Assembly (NCBI GenBank): GCA_910589415.1
Contig: OU342635.1
Span: forward strand, 3,224,001 to 3,288,000
Direction of reading: 5' to 3'
DNA: 64,000 nt
Origin: Malachius bipustulatus
Taxonomy: Eukaryota > Arthropoda > Insecta > Coleoptera > Melyridae
Positions 11,301-23,623 of the stretch are shown here, piece by piece. The notes under the pieces were generated by a model. The model made no database searches and was not told the origin of the DNA. It saw only the letters and a program-made list of their open reading frames with translations. Positions within the stretch are counted from its first letter, which is position 1. Every line of letters starts with the position of its first letter. Made by a program: the position numbers and the translations under genes.

Positions 11301-11748
11301 TTTCTGGGAGCTGAAAGAACTCTCCGGTTGAGGAAACATAACAAATATCAGCAAACAGCTGCCCGGTGAGCAAAGAACCCTTCAGTTGTTTTACTAAATC
11401 AGGCTGTGTCAACAGTACAAGCAAGCGGTTTCCTTTCGCTTCCCGGATTCCATCAATTGTACTTTATTTTGACGATTTATTTCGAAACGTGACCGAGTAC
11501 CTACCTAACCGTCCGTTTTGCGTTATGGGAGGGAAATGAATGTCTAACTTTACTTCGCATGTCTGAAAGTTGCTATTGTTTTAATTGTTCATGTTTGTAA
11601 ATTTGGAAGGCGATATAATCGATTCTTGATATTTATGATGAGGTCTAATTTCAAAGCTGTTCCAGGAAATAACGTACCTACCACGCCAAACCGTAGATAT
11701 TCAGGGTCAAAATTTACCACCATTAAATAAGAGGTTTAGTCACAGCAT
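8340..11748. other. No recognisable gene
   Basis: The stretch has only short unconvincing open frames. The two best are 9964-10257 (+, 97 codons) and a minus-strand frame from about 11475 to 11182 reading through KGNRLLVLLTQPDLVKQL. The second looks protein-like (few rare residues, amphipathic) and could be an isolated exon or relic, but I cannot name it and see no partner exon. No TM1-TM3 exon of the dopamine receptor was found here. Confidence 0.4.
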
Positions 11749-11751
11749 ATA

Positions 11752-14115
11752 CAGGGTGTCCGGTAAGTACCTCCTAATGAAATTTTAATATTTTATAGAG
11801 ACCATAAAAAGTCATTAAGCCATAGTAGATGTTTGACGTCGTCAGAGAAGTCAGGAACGGAATTACCACCACACTCATTGGGTCAAATTTATAACAGGTG
11901 TCACTTCACAGAGCTGAAAATTTATTTTTTAGAAACTGGTCGTTCATCTTTAAAAAAGATACTCCTAATTTATTTCGATAAAACTGGCGGTTTTCGAGAT
12001 AAATGGACTTTTATGCGAATTTTTATCAAATTCCGTCAATTGTCGAAATTTTTGACAGGTGTCATCTTACAGAGCTTAAAACTAATTTTTTAAATACTCT
12101 TGTTGTTCATCTTTAGAAAAGGGACACTTAATTTATTTCGATAAAACTGGCGGTTTTCGAGATAAATGGACTTTTATGCGAATTTTGATTAAATTCCGTC
12201 AATTGTCAAAATTTTTCACAGGTGTCATTTTACAGAGCTGAAAGCTTATTTTTCAAATACTCGGGTCGTTCATCTTTATTAAAGGTACTCATAATTTATT
12301 TCGTTAAAACTAGCGGTTTTCGAGATAAATGGATTTTTATGCGAATTTTGATCAAATTCCGTCAATTGTCGAAATTTTTGACATGTGTCATCTTACAGAG
12401 GTGAAAACTTATTTTTTAAGTACTCTGGTCATTCATCTTTAAGAAAGGTACTCTTAATTTATTTCTATAAAACTGGCGGTTTTCGAGATAAATATACTTT
12501 TGTCATTTTACAGAGCTGAAAGCTTATTTTTCAAATACTCGGGTCGTTCATCTTAAAAAAAGGTACTCTTAATTTATTTCGATAAAACTGGCGGTTTTCG
12601 AGATAAATGGACTTTTATGCGAATTTTGATTAAATTCCGTCAATTGTCGAAATTTTTGACAGGTGTCATCTTACAGAGGTGAAAACTTATTTTTTAAGTA
12701 CTCTGGTCATTCATCTTTAAGAAAGGTACTCTTAATTTATTTCGATAAAACTGGCGGTTTTCGAGATAAATGAACTTTTATGCGAATTTTGATCAAATTC
12801 GGTCAATTGTCGAAATTTTTGACAGGTGTCATCTTACAGAGATGAAAACTTATTGTTTAAATACTCTTGTCGTTCATCTTTAGAAAAGGGACTATTAATT
12901 TATTTCGATAAAACCGGCGGTTTTCGAGATAAATGGACTTTTATGCGAATTTTGATCAAATTCGGTCAATTGTCGAAATTTTTGACAGGTGTCATCTTAC
13001 AGAGCTGGAAACTTATTTTTTAAGTACTCTGGTCATTCATCTTTAGAAAAGGGACTCTTAATTTATTTCGATAAAACTGGCGGTTTTCGAGATAAATATA
13101 CTTTTATGCGAATTTGGAACAAATTCCGTCAATTGTCAACATTTTTCATAGGTGTCATTTTACAGAGCTGAAAGCTTATTTTTCAAATACTCGGGTCGTT
13201 CATCTTAAAAAAAGGTACTCCTAATTTATTTCGATAAAACTGGCGGTTTTCGAGATAAATGGACTTTTATGCGAATTTTGATTAAATTCCGTCAATTGTC
13301 GAAATTTTTTACAGGTGTCATCTTACAGAGGTGAAAACTTATTTTTTAAGTACTCTGGTCATTCATCTTTAAGAAAGGTACTCTTAATTTATTTCGATAA
13401 AACTGGCGGTTTTCGAGATAAATGGACTTTTATGCGAATTTTGATCAAATTCGGTCAATTGTCAAAATTTTTGACAGGTGTCATCTTACAGAGGTGAAAA
13501 CTTATTTTTTAAGTACTCTGGTCATTCATCTTTAAAAAAGGTACTCTTAATTTATTTCGATAAAACTGTCGGTTTTCGAGATAAATGGACTTTTATGCGA
13601 ATTTTGATCAAATTCCGTCAATAGTAGGTAATCCATTATGGCAATGTAAACCTGATTTTTATCTGTCTAATAACTTTTGAGTGTCTCATATACCTAAAAA
13701 CCGATTTATCTCGAAAACCACCAGTTTTATCGAAATAAATTAAGAGTACTTTTTTAAAGATGAATGAAAGGTGTATTTAAAAAATAAGTTTTTAGCTCTG
13801 TAAAATGATATCTGTCAAAACTATTACTCAACGAGTGTGGTGATAAGTCCGTGCCCGAGTTCCCTGACGAGGTCAAACATCTTCTCTAATATATGGCTTA
13901 AGGACTCTTTGTGGCCTCTATAAAATATTAAAATTTCATCGAATTACACAGGTCGGTTCAAAAGTTAGAGTTAAAAAAGTAAATCATAGGGTACCCTTTA
14001 TGGGGCTCTGTATCTCCGTTTAGGGACACTTCAGAAATTTTTTTGACAGACTAGGTTTATTTTGACCTTCCCTGTATGCTCCAGAGAAATTAGGAGGTAT
14101 TTATCGGACACCCTG
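11752..14115. mobile_element. CAGGGTG-ended foldback element containing a satellite array
   Basis: It begins TA|CAGGGTGTCCGGTAAGTACC and ends with the inverted copy GGTATTTATCGGACACCCTG|TA. The outer arms match inward (ATTTTAATATTTTATAGAG, then GATGTTTGACNTCGTCAG) with an extra segment of about 200 bp in the right arm (13960-14080). The middle is a 163-bp tandem array in the left arm and a single inverted unit at about 13690-13815 in the right arm. No transposase frame. The flanking TA on both sides fits a Tc1/mariner-type target duplication, which is inference. Confidence 0.8.
11890..13640 (+). repeat. 163-bp satellite-like tandem array, about 11 units
   Basis: Unit landmarks CAGGTGTCATCTTACAGAG recur near 11895, 12056, 12219, 12382, 12660, 12823, 12986, 13149, 13312 and 13475, giving a spacing of 162-163. 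One unit near 12504 is shortened. Each unit carries ATAAAACTGGCGGTTTTCGA and GCGAATTTTGATCAAATTCC. Two variants differ in the segment after GAGSTGAAA (CTTATTTTTCAAATACTCGG versus CTTATTTTTTAAGTACTCTG) and recur in blocks, which points to higher-order duplication. The repeated 60-86 codon frames are repeat artefacts, not genes. Confidence 0.9.
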
Positions 14116-14117
14116 TA

Positions 14118-15774
14118 TATAGAAATGGTTGCGGGCAGGGCCGTTTGCAGGAGTTTTATTATTAAAGTTTGTCTTCTATTAAATTAGCGATTTTTTTCAT
14201 GTGTGAAGCATTATCTTTGGGTCAGTTGATATTGCTTTTGAGCCAGTTGCTTGCTCAGTCTAATGGAATGGGAGTGTTATTAGGGCCCGGGATGTTAAAA
14301 TTAAATAACGGGATCCTTATTGGCTTACTACCTCATCCCTTCTGTCTAGTGTCTGTCTGTCATAATCCAATTCTCTGAGCTGCATAAAGGCATCCTCAGC
14401 TCCTCAACAAATAATTTCCAGTGACCCTTCAATGTCAGAAGTTGGGCATCCTTAATATGGAATTACATTTTCGCGAACAATGGCCGAACGAACGAGAGAG
14501 GGCGAACTACGGCTTTGAAATTGTTTATTTGGTACGATTGTTTCCACTGATCGCTTAGTTTCGCTTATAATTTTTACAGCTTGAACATTGTAACGAAGTC
14601 CGATAATAACTTCATCAGTTTTGTGGTTGTTATTATGGAGCCATAGTGTTATTGAACGCGCTCGATAATTCACTAAGCTCGGTCTAGCAATCACTTTTGA
14701 CAGAGATGTTTTTGAATAAGAATTTTGATGAAAAAATCAAATAGCCGGTTGTCGAGCGACATAATTTTAGGATAGCAAAGAGGAAACCATTGAGTGTATC
14801 CGTGTAATTTATTATTACTCAGAATATTGTTCTGTCTTCCGCAATAAATTTTCTTACGCAACCATTTAATAATTTAACCGAAATACTAGATTGAATGTAC
14901 CTTTAATACCGTTTTAATGGTTATTACGACGTACCCTCATCCGTATCATTGATTGATAGTCATAATTGTCCACGCTGACGTTGTATGAATAAGCTCGTAA
15001 TGTTTGAATACCGTTAAACAATATCTACTTTGTCTTGATACAAAATGTATCGCGACTAAATGTAAGCCACAATAGACCTACGGTCGCAGTGGAGATGTCA
15101 CAATGGCCCATTCAAGACAAATCTAATCTAGTATACGTATTTGAAATAACTGATACACGCCATTACAGGCTGTTGTGACAAAGAAGGTAAAGCTCGCTCT
15201 TAGCCACATAACGGGCTTCGTGATAATGAAGCTTAAGTACGTCAGAACTACAACACATTTTTTTAGATCGTCACATTGTAGCATTAGAACAAATTAACAG
15301 TGTTTGCAGAATTAGTTTTGTTTGGAATAAAACAATTAATGTAATGTAAGTCTCATGTTGAACTAATGGCAGCTCTTGGAATACGAGTGTGTAAATTCCC
15401 AATTCACCTGGCACGCCTACACGATAACATAAGGCTGACGCGAATGTATGCGTTGGCAACATCGTAATTAACAACGCCGCCATATATGACAGCGGCTGAT
15501 TGTCCTAATCACTTTACCAGGGTGCTGGGAGACGACATTATAATTAATACGCGGATTTAGGGCATTTGCTAATCCCAACGACTGCGCCAATTTGCGATCG
15601 TTATGCCATATTAAAACCCTATTACATTCTCGTTGAATTTTTGTCAAATTCCTCTTTCATGTGTTTTCGCCGGATGTTCTCGTTTATACGCCAGTTTACT
15701 TGTTTACCTCGTTAAAGTAATAATTACTTCATTATTTTGTATATTTTGTGATAATTTTTACCAGTTAGGTATAT
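14118..15774. other. No recognisable gene
   Basis: AT-rich intergenic or intronic DNA. It may be intron of the dopamine receptor, whose upstream exons are not visible. The open frames at 14452-14694 (-) and 15271-15483 (-) show no domain. Confidence 0.4.
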
Positions 15775-16145
15775 TAAAAAAAAAAACTGATTCATTGTTG
15801 GATGGGGATGAATAATGGTATAAATCTGTAAGGAGAGATAAAGAAATAAATAGTCAATTTGTATGATTTCTTTGTCACCCTCCTTTAAGGGTGTCAGAAG
15901 GGCTAGAAATTCAGAAAAAGGACTTTTGGACCACCATGTATAAAGAAAAAAAACTGCATCAACGCATATGTATACCACACGGGGGTTGTTGGAGGGGGAT
16001 AAATATTGATATAAATCCATAAGACACGATATAAAATGTCAATTGGTATGATTTGTTGCCACTCTCCTTTCAGGACAGAAGTGCTTCTGAATATTCTGAT
16101 AGGAAGACTCTTGGAGGACCGTATGAAAAAAATGTTGCACCCCCT
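15775..16145. repeat. Diverged tandem duplication of about 185 bp
   Basis: The segment 15790-15960 is repeated at 15980-16140. Shared landmarks are TTGTTGGANGGGGATNAATA, ATATAAATC, GTATGATTT, CTCCTTT, TTNTGGANGACC and AAAAAAANNTGCA. It lies just upstream of the acceptor for the TM4 exon of the dopamine receptor and so is probably intronic. Confidence 0.65.
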
Positions 16146-16183
16146 CCTTGAAATACAGTGTAATATTGAAATTATTTTTTCAG

Positions 16184-17220
16184 ATACGGTAGATGGGTAA
16201 CAAGACGTGTTGCTGTTGGTACCATTGCAACCATATGGCTTCTGGCTGCCCTAATCTCCTTTGTACCGATCTCTTTAGGACTGCATAGGCCGCCCCAGCC
16301 TCTTGTATACAACGCTGGCGGCCATAACTACGCAACATGTGCTCTCGATCTCACTCCTACATATGCTGTGGTCAGCAGTTGCATCTCTTTCTATGTACCA
16401 TGTATAGTAATGATAGGTAAGATTTTGTTGGCCTGTTACCGCCAATCCATTTTTTGCTGACTATTTCTAATAAAAAAAATGATGAGAATATTTTTAGTTA
16501 CTTATTTTCTTTTTCAGGAATCTACTGTAGATTATACTGCTATGCTCAAAAACACGTGAAGAATATCAGAGCAATCACTCGTCCCATAGATCTACCATCA
16601 GATCCTATCGCTCCGCCGCCGCCACTAACAAAGTCGCAACGTAGAAAAAGCGCCAAACAACGCAACAAAGCTCTACATATCCACCTTCATAATCACCACA
16701 GTTCTCCTTATCATGTAAGTGACCACAAGGCTGCAATCACCGTAGGTATTATCATGGGTGTCTTCCTGGTCTGCTGGGTCCCATTTTTCTGTATCAACAT
16801 CGTAGCTGCGTTTTGTAAAACTTGCATACCAGACATCACTTTCAAGATACTAACATGGTTGGGGTACTCTAACAGCGCTTTCAATCCCATCATTTATTCT
16901 ATATTCAATACAGAATTTAGAGAAGCTTTTAAAAGAATACTGACAGCACATTATCCATCATGGTGCAGGTAAATTAGAGGTTTTTTCAGTGACCTGAGAT
17001 GGCAGTAAAGAAACTTTCAATATGTTACAGATGTGGATACCAGTCGGTTTCTTTAAATACTTCAGATAAATTCATAACGGACTATGGAACTAAGACTGTA
17101 TTGGTGAATGCAAAACGTAATGGATCCTTTGGAGAATTCAGCAGTTTGGAATCAATTAGACAAACAAGGGTAAACTCTACTGAGAAGGAGATTCTTGGCG
17201 AAGACGGAAAGGTTATTTGA
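16184..17220 (+). CDS. Dop1R1: D1-like dopamine receptor (Dop1R1 type), last three coding exons
   Basis: Class A GPCR that raises cAMP in response to dopamine at the neuronal surface. Three exons are visible: 16184-16416, 16518-16968 and 17031-17220, phases matching, giving 290 codons to the stop. Exon A starts at YGRWVTRR (just after the DRY loop) and carries TM4, the second extracellular loop and TM5 with the serine cluster SSCISFYVP that contacts catechols. Exon B continues GIYCRLYCYA, a basic third loop, TM6 (FLVCWVPFF) and TM7 (NSAFNPIIYSIFN), then helix 8 FREAFKRIL. Exon C, after a 62-bp intron (donor CAG|GTAAAT, acceptor GTTACAG), gives the tail with SDKFITDYGTK, matching the C-terminus I recall for fly Dop1R1. 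Reading through the 62-bp intron instead ends at once after SWCR (TAA 16970-16972). N-terminus and TM1-3 are not in view. Confidence 0.9.
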
Positions 17221-18789
17221 CATTGTCTGGATAACCTAGAAGACACCATGGTGTGAATCGAGTAGCCAGAGGTCTATTATTATTATTATTATTATTATAA
17301 AGTACTAGTTTTTGGTTTCTTATGAGTTGATCGTGATATGCAATAACTTTACATCGTATTTAAGCCCTTAATCGTACTCTTTAACGTAGCCTAGTTCATT
17401 CTAGGAGTTTGAAAAAGTCTCACTTTTTTCAAAAAAAAAAATTAAAGAATTCAGTTTCATTCTGTTAGTGCTTTGAAGTAATTTTTTTTATTAATATTAA
17501 CGTAATTCTTCTCTTCTTCACTTCAAACTAGATTCGATGGTTTAATAATGTTAAAAAGTACCTAGTTAATAGGATTCAGAAGCCAAAGACTTAATATTCA
17601 TTTTGTATGATAAGAAGGCTGTGCCAATTTTTTTTTTTTTTTTTTGGCAAAGTACAGAGTGACTCAAATTAATCACTCTGTGCCTTGGTAACAATCAACT
17701 AGTCTAGTTCTCGAATTATCATAACGACTGATGCAAGATAATGCAAAGATTTTTTCCAGTTGGTGAACGTGAAGAATTTGAACATTCGTTTTTTAACTAA
17801 TTTACTGATGTGAGGTAATTTGCGAAAATTCTTAATTGGATTACACTGATTTGAAACTTTTCTGAAGTTGCATCCAAACTTAAAACATGCAAACGGGATT
17901 CCATGCAAGGATAAGCTAATTATAGAACACAAAAAGAATATGCAGAAACCCTCTTCTGTAATTAGGCTCCATCATTAAAATGCACACTTGAATTTTGTTC
18001 TTTTTTGAAACGTTTTCTAATTTTATAAAGTGCTACGGGAGCATTCGAATGTTCACAGTCGCTGCAGACGCGAATTTAAGACTGAACATTCAGACTTTTG
18101 TTTCAAATTTACTGGGTAATTTCATAAAAGTGCTTGTGCTTGTTACTCGTACCGTAGCTGTCGGACGGAAAAATAGTTATTTATTTTCTGACACTCCTAT
18201 AATTTTAAATTCTATGCAATTATTATAATTCAGCGTAAAATAATGAGAAGTGAAGCAGGAATTGGATTAAATATATACTTTTACATCATATTTCCCCATT
18301 ATGCGGAAAGCTGTGTCAACACCCATGCAGTTGTATGTTGTTAGGAATCCATCCCCGATCTCCCGTGTGACAGGCGATAACACTTGCGGATTTTTTTTTT
18401 AACTCGTGAATAATTACGTTTATTAGAAGTTTGATTAAATTTAAATGGTATAGATTGCGACACTTCAGCCAAGTTTCCTCCCTCGGACTGCGCAAGTACG
18501 TACCAGCTTGAATTTGGGGGATGAAATAAGATATCTCAATAAATGTAGCTTGTACGTGATAAATTATTATATTACAAAAAAAATTTTACGGAACAACATT
18601 TCTTTGCAACTATTTTTGAAATCTCTTGTTTAAAAGTTGCAATTTTTAAAAGACCACACTTTTTGGGCTGAAACTGGTTTTTTCGATTTTACAATAAAAC
18701 GGTCAATCGTGGGCGAAAAATGGGTTTGAGAAAAATTGTAGTTTTTATGTTTTCCTACAACATATTACGAAGTCCACCTGCGCCATATT
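17221..18789. other. Receptor 3' flank and AT-rich DNA, no gene
   Basis: Contains an ATT microsatellite at 17276-17298 and poly-T at 17627-17645. The 3' UTR of the dopamine receptor should start here. I see no conserved frame. Confidence 0.4.
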
Positions 18790-19425
18790 TTGAAAATTTT
18801 TGAATTTTGCGCTCAATAATTATTAAATTAATTTAAAAAGTCTTTTTTATTTTTTGGGGATTCAGCCTTGCATGGTTAAAGATTAATTCATAAAGTTTTG
18901 AATAATCAAATATGCCTTTGAAATTTTCAAAACGACCTATTTTTTGTATCCATCGTCCATATTGTCTTTTTTTTAATGGTTATTGCACAAATTAAAAAAA
19001 AAAATTCGTTACCAGGCAACGTTGATTACTACAAAAGTCTATACCAGTTTGAAAATTCAAGTTCAACACATATTAATTTCCCGACATCATTCTCAAGTAT
19101 CTTGTTACTTTTTTCGATGTTCCAACCCCGGGATTTTCTTGTCCCGGTAAAAATTTGCATATTATACCTACGCAAAAAAACGATTTTAGCTCTTAATGTG
19201 TTGAACGAAATCACCTCGAGCTCAAATCTATTACTATTTCCCTTGTATAATACCTAAATAACTATTTTTGAAAATTTCCCCGAGACATGCTTGATTTTTC
19301 AAAACAAAAATTATATTGAAAATAAATTTTTAATCAAGCAGGATTGAACCCCAAAAAAATATAATTCATATTTAGAATTTTTTTTCTTTTATAACAGCCG
19401 TTTCACCAATCAGGGGACCCAGCGT
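18790..19425. repeat. Decayed palindromic element, same family as 38459-39202
   Basis: The left arm has TTTTTTGGGGATTCAGCCTT near 18853 and GCCTTTGAAATTTTC near 18914. The right arm has the reverse order: GACATGCTTGATTTTTCAAAAC near 19284 and GATTGAACCCCAAAAAAAT near 19342, ending GCCGTTTCACCAATCAGGGG at 19401-19420. The same arms, better preserved, form the element at 38459-39202. The left terminus is too decayed to place. Confidence 0.6.
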
Positions 19426-21016
19426 CAACAATCGGAAGCAATACTTACACTTATTATAGGTACAACACTTAAATAAAAAACTATTGTAAATAAATTTAAT
19501 TGCTTTGTGAAAATCACCCAAACTCATCAAATTCTCATCGATCCTGACCAGATCACGAAAAAGTGGTTTTCCAAAATATTTATTTCTCCAAAATTGCGAT
19601 TTTTCAAATGTCTAAACGCCCTTGTAGCTTCGTCTGTCAAGATTCGCGACCGAAATTTTGCATTCTTGTAGAAATTTGGGATAACGTTAAATTTTCGTAG
19701 AAAAATTTTTATAAAAAACAGGGTGTCCTTTCAAAATAAAAAATAAAAAATTCATGTGCCATTATTTCAGGTCGTAGTTTACAATCAGACTGAAATTTTT
19801 GTGGGAGTAAAATTGATATTGCATTTGAGAAAAATCGGGCGAGCCATGTGAATTGTCGGAAAAATTGCTATTTTTTGAATCCTTGTATCAGCCAGATGAA
19901 AAAAAAACCTTGAAACCAAATTAAGAGGGTTATAAGAACATTTTTCAAACATGATGTTTGTGCGAACAAAAATCCATTTTTTCATTAACAAGCCAGTGGC
20001 GTGGGTAGGTAAAGGGTAAAAATCACTAAATTTCGATAACAATTTATGAGCATAATTCTAAAGTAATTGAAATGAATTTTGTAAAATAAACAGCCATACT
20101 AATAACCTTTAACCTTAAAAAAATTCAAGAAGTAAATAATAAAAATGGCGGAGATATTCGAATTTTTTTCCATGATGTATATTTCTATAAAATTTCAAAT
20201 TTTCGATATTCAAAATGCCCTATACCTTTTTAGAATTTTAAGGCAGTGTATTTTTTTAATTAGTTATCTAGTGGCGTGTATAAAATTGCTAAATTTCTAG
20301 AATCTACACCAATTTTATAGCCCGTTTTCAAAGAAATAGAACTGAAATTTTCACAGTAAAAATAACACTAAAATTAATACAAATATGATTAAACATGAAA
20401 AATGTCGTAAAGTCAATTCAAAAAACGATTGAAGCGCAATAAGGCAACGATGCTAAGAGTTTATTCAACAATGATTATTATCCAACAATGACTACGATAC
20501 CTATGTTTATCAAAAGTTCAAATCCACACCGTTTTTGATTTACCGACTGGAGAAAATTTAAACAGCCAGTTGATTTCAAAGATATCGAGTACCTATTATA
20601 TCTTAAAAATGAAAAGATTAAATTTTCAAATAGGTGGTTTTGACAATTAAAATGTCGAAGGATACCTAAATTATTAGTTTAAATTATTGTAGCTCGTTTT
20701 GGGATTCGATTTTTTAGAAATCAGCTGCAAGATCCAATATTAATTTATAATAAGTTAGTAGGTAGGTGCATGTTTTCGAATTTCTAATAAAATACATAAC
20801 AACTACCTACTGAAATGTGTACTTAAAATTTTTCTATGCTGTTAAAACCATATCCTGTTATCATTATTATTATCTAAGTTTGTATGCATCAATTTTGTGT
20901 AGGTATCTATTATTGCGGCCCTGTAACTCGTTTTTTTATATATTTTTTTATTATTATTTTCTATATTTTTTTCTTTCATTTTAGAAAGTTCAATGGTGAT
21001 AAAAAAATTAGGTCTA
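19426..21016. other. AT-rich DNA with transposon scraps, no gene
   Basis: Very AT-rich. A single ACAGGGTGTCC-like end occurs at 19719 and CAGTGGCGTG / TAGTGGCGTG scraps at 19993 and 20269, which look like termini of old elements. No coding frame supported. Confidence 0.4.
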
Positions 21017-21145
21017 CAGGGTGCACCATGTATTCTTCTTTATATTGCTATCTCTTAACGCTAACAGCTACAGGGTCGGTTAAACAAGTCCAAAGAAGCG
21101 CAATTTTGTGGCCATCTCGAATCAGTCAAGACATACAAAATATCT

Positions 21146-21155
21146 ATGACCGTTC
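21146..21155 (+). repeat. LINE target-site duplication, left copy
   Basis: ATGACCGTTC, identical to 23798-23807. It supplies the ATG that opens the RT frame. Confidence 0.9.
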
Positions 21156-23623
21156 TATTACTCAGAGTCCATTTTCCAGGTTCTAGAGTCACCGATTTAT
21201 CTCCACAAGACTGCCTAAATGCAGAACTGGGAACCCCAAAGAGGACGAACAGGGACAGCTGGCAGGTTGCGAAATCGGTGATAAACGAGAACAAAATCAA
21301 ATGGGCAATCAACTCCTTTGAACCCTATAAATCGCCGGGTATAGATGGCATCTACCCAATAATGTTGCAGAAAGGACCACATCTTCTGACACAGAGGCTA
21401 AGTATGATCCTCAGGGGCAGTCTTGCACTGGGGCACATACCCAAAGCCTGGACCTTAATTAGAGTAATTTATATACCTAAACCTGGGAAAACAGGACAGG
21501 AAGGGGCAAAATCTCTAAGACCCATAAGTCTCATGTCTTTTTTGCTGAAGACTTTAGAAAAACTGCTCGATAGGCATATAAGGGATGATGTCCTGGCAAA
21601 CAGACCATTTCATCAAGACCAACATGCATATAGAACAGGAAAATCAACGGAATCAGCTTTACACCACTTGGTAGAAAAGGCAGAATACGCAATAAAACAC
21701 AAGGAAGTACTATTATGTGCTTTCTTGGACATAGAAGGTGCGTTCGACAACACCTCCCTAGAATCAATCTCCAATGCATTGAGGAACAGAGGAATCAATG
21801 CAACAATATGCAGGTGGATAGACTTCATGTTGAAAAGCAGATTGGTATGCACATCCCTATTTGGGGAGACTGTGGTGGCTCAGGTAGCAAGGGGGTGTCC
21901 ACAAGGAGGCGTACTGTCTCCCTTGATATGGAACCTTGTTATGGACGAGCTAATGAAACGTCTGGACCAAGAGGGAATCAAGAGCATAGGATATGCTGAT
22001 GACCTTGTCATATTAATTCAAGGCAAATTTAACGACACAATAAGGCCCTGTATGCAAAGGGCTTTAAATGTTGTAACCAAATGGACAAACGAAGAGGGAC
22101 TGAACATAAGTCCCTCCAAATCAACCATCATAGCGTTTACTAATCGAAGGAAACTGGTGGGCCTGGGACCACTAAAACTTCGAGGCAGGAACGTACAAAT
22201 ATCGGGAGAGGTGAAATATCTTGGGGTAATCTTAGACTCAAAACTCACCTGGAACCAACAGATAGACAGGATTAAAAGAAGAGCGGAGACCACATTCATG
22301 ATGGTCAGACGAACTTATGGGAAAACATGGGGATTAAAACCACATATGGTATACTGGGCGTACACCAGAGTGATTAGACCAATGTTGTTGTATGCATCTC
22401 TGGTATGGTGGACAAAGATGCAACAAAATACCGCGATAAACAAGCTCAGCAAGGTGCAAAGACTCGCATGCCTTGGAATAACGGGGGCAATGAAAACTAC
22501 TTCAACTGCAGCAATGGAAGTCCTCCTAGACCTCCCACCACTTCATCTAATGATAATGGGAGAGGCAAGACTGGCACGACTAAGGCTGCAAGAAGAACCA
22601 AGGGGCAAATATGCGGAACTTGGACACAATAGAATAAAAAACTATGTGGAAGTGGACCTGCTAGATGCAAACACAGACCACATGGCTCCAAAATTCAAAT
22701 TCCACAAGAGCTTTGAGGTGAGCATCAAAGATCGAGAGGAATGGAATGAGCCCACAGACAGCAACAGGCTGGTCGGAACAACCTGGTACATTGACGGGTC
22801 AAAGACCGACCAAGGAACTGGAGCTGGCATATACAATGAGTTGGACAATACTCAACACATCATATCTCTCGGGCAGTGGGCAACTGTATTTCAATCGGAA
22901 ATATACGCTATGCTACACTGCGCGAGCATAAACAATAAGAGGGCCTACAAAAATAGACGGATCAATATACTAACAGATAGTCAGGCGGTTCTGAGGGCTA
23001 TAGAAAGCCCCAAGATAACGTCCAGACTACTGTGGGAATGCCGTGAGAATCTCGAAACCCTGGCAGAACGCAATAAGGTAACCTTGATGTGGGTGCCAGG
23101 ACATAGAGGAATCACAGGCAATGAAAAAGCCGACGAGCTAGCAAGAAGAGGATCCTCGGCTAAATACATTGGCCCAGAACCTGCCCTGGGAGTACCAAAA
23201 AGTACAGCACGGGGTCAGGTTAATATATGGGTCAAAGAAAAACACAAAATATATTGGGACAAAAGGACCAAACACCAACACGGGAAAGCCTTTATCAAAG
23301 GACCCATAAAAAAGACAACTGAAGAACTACTATTACTTAGCAGGAATCAGTTACGCATTACAGTGGGATTACTAACGGGACATATTGCCCTAAAAGAACA
23401 CTTAAATAAAATAGGACTGTTCAATGGAGACCTAAGTTGCCGAGAATGCAATAGGGCCCAGGAGACAGCAAAACATGTACTGTGTGAATGCGAGGCTCTG
23501 GATCGCAGAAGACAGGAGATATACGGACAACAAAAAATGCGTCCGGAAGAATATGAAACTCATTCAGTAACGGGGCTGCACAAGTTAGTTCAGGGAACCA
23601 GACTGATGGAATGGGTGTCATGA
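21146..23623 (+). CDS. LINE ORF2 fragment: reverse transcriptase plus RNase H
   Basis: 825-codon open frame whose ATG lies in the target-site duplication, not in the LINE. The LINE-derived part begins about codon 4. Reverse transcriptase: YKSPGIDGIYP near residue 60, RPISLMSFLLKTLEKLLDR near 125-145, GCPQGGVLSPLIWN near 250, and catalytic YADDLVIL near 280. RNase H: WYIDGSKTDQGTGAG near 545, LTDSQAVLRAI near 610 and WVPGHRGITGNEKADELA near 650, so the Asp/Asp/His residues are there. A C-terminal CRECN...H...CEC knuckle sits near 766. RT plus RNase H suggests the I/LOA/Nimbus group of LINEs rather than plain Jockey. The apurinic endonuclease domain is absent, so the copy cannot move by itself. 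Confidence 0.9.
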   Translation: MTVLLLRVHFPGSRVTDLSPQDCLNAELGTPKRTNRDSWQVAKSVINENKIKWAINSFEPYKSPGIDGIYPIMLQKGPHLLTQRLSMILRGSLALGHIPKAWTLIRVIYIPKPGKTGQEGAKSLRPISLMSFLLKTLEKLLDRHIRDDVLANRPFHQDQHAYRTGKSTESALHHLVEKAEYAIKHKEVLLCAFLDIEGAFDNTSLESISNALRNRGINATICRWIDFMLKSRLVCTSLFGETVVAQVARGCPQGGVLSPLIWNLVMDELMKRLDQEGIKSIGYADDLVILIQGKFNDTIRPCMQRALNVVTKWTNEEGLNISPSKSTIIAFTNRRKLVGLGPLKLRGRNVQISGEVKYLGVILDSKLTWNQQIDRIKRRAETTFMMVRRTYGKTWGLKPHMVYWAYTRVIRPMLLYASLVWWTKMQQNTAINKLSKVQRLACLGITGAMKTTSTAAMEVLLDLPPLHLMIMGEARLARLRLQEEPRGKYAELGHNRIKNYVEVDLLDANTDHMAPKFKFHKSFEVSIKDREEWNEPTDSNRLVGTTWYIDGSKTDQGTGAGIYNELDNTQHIISLGQWATVFQSEIYAMLHCASINNKRAYKNRRINILTDSQAVLRAIESPKITSRLLWECRENLETLAERNKVTLMWVPGHRGITGNEKADELARRGSSAKYIGPEPALGVPKSTARGQVNIWVKEKHKIYWDKRTKHQHGKAFIKGPIKKTTEELLLLSRNQLRITVGLLTGHIALKEHLNKIGLFNGDLSCRECNRAQETAKHVLCECEALDRRRQEIYGQQKMRPEEYETHSVTGLHKLVQGTRLMEWVS

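Noticed and set aside
11182..11475. Minus frame reading LLVLLTQPDLVKQL through KSLIDMCT
   Set aside because: Protein-like but single, without recognisable family or convincing splice acceptor; kept only as a note.
11833..13497. Five to six similar 60-86 codon frames with peptides like IYFDKTGGFRDKW
   Set aside because: They are the same stretch of a 163-bp non-coding tandem unit; length not a multiple of three, so frames end in each unit.
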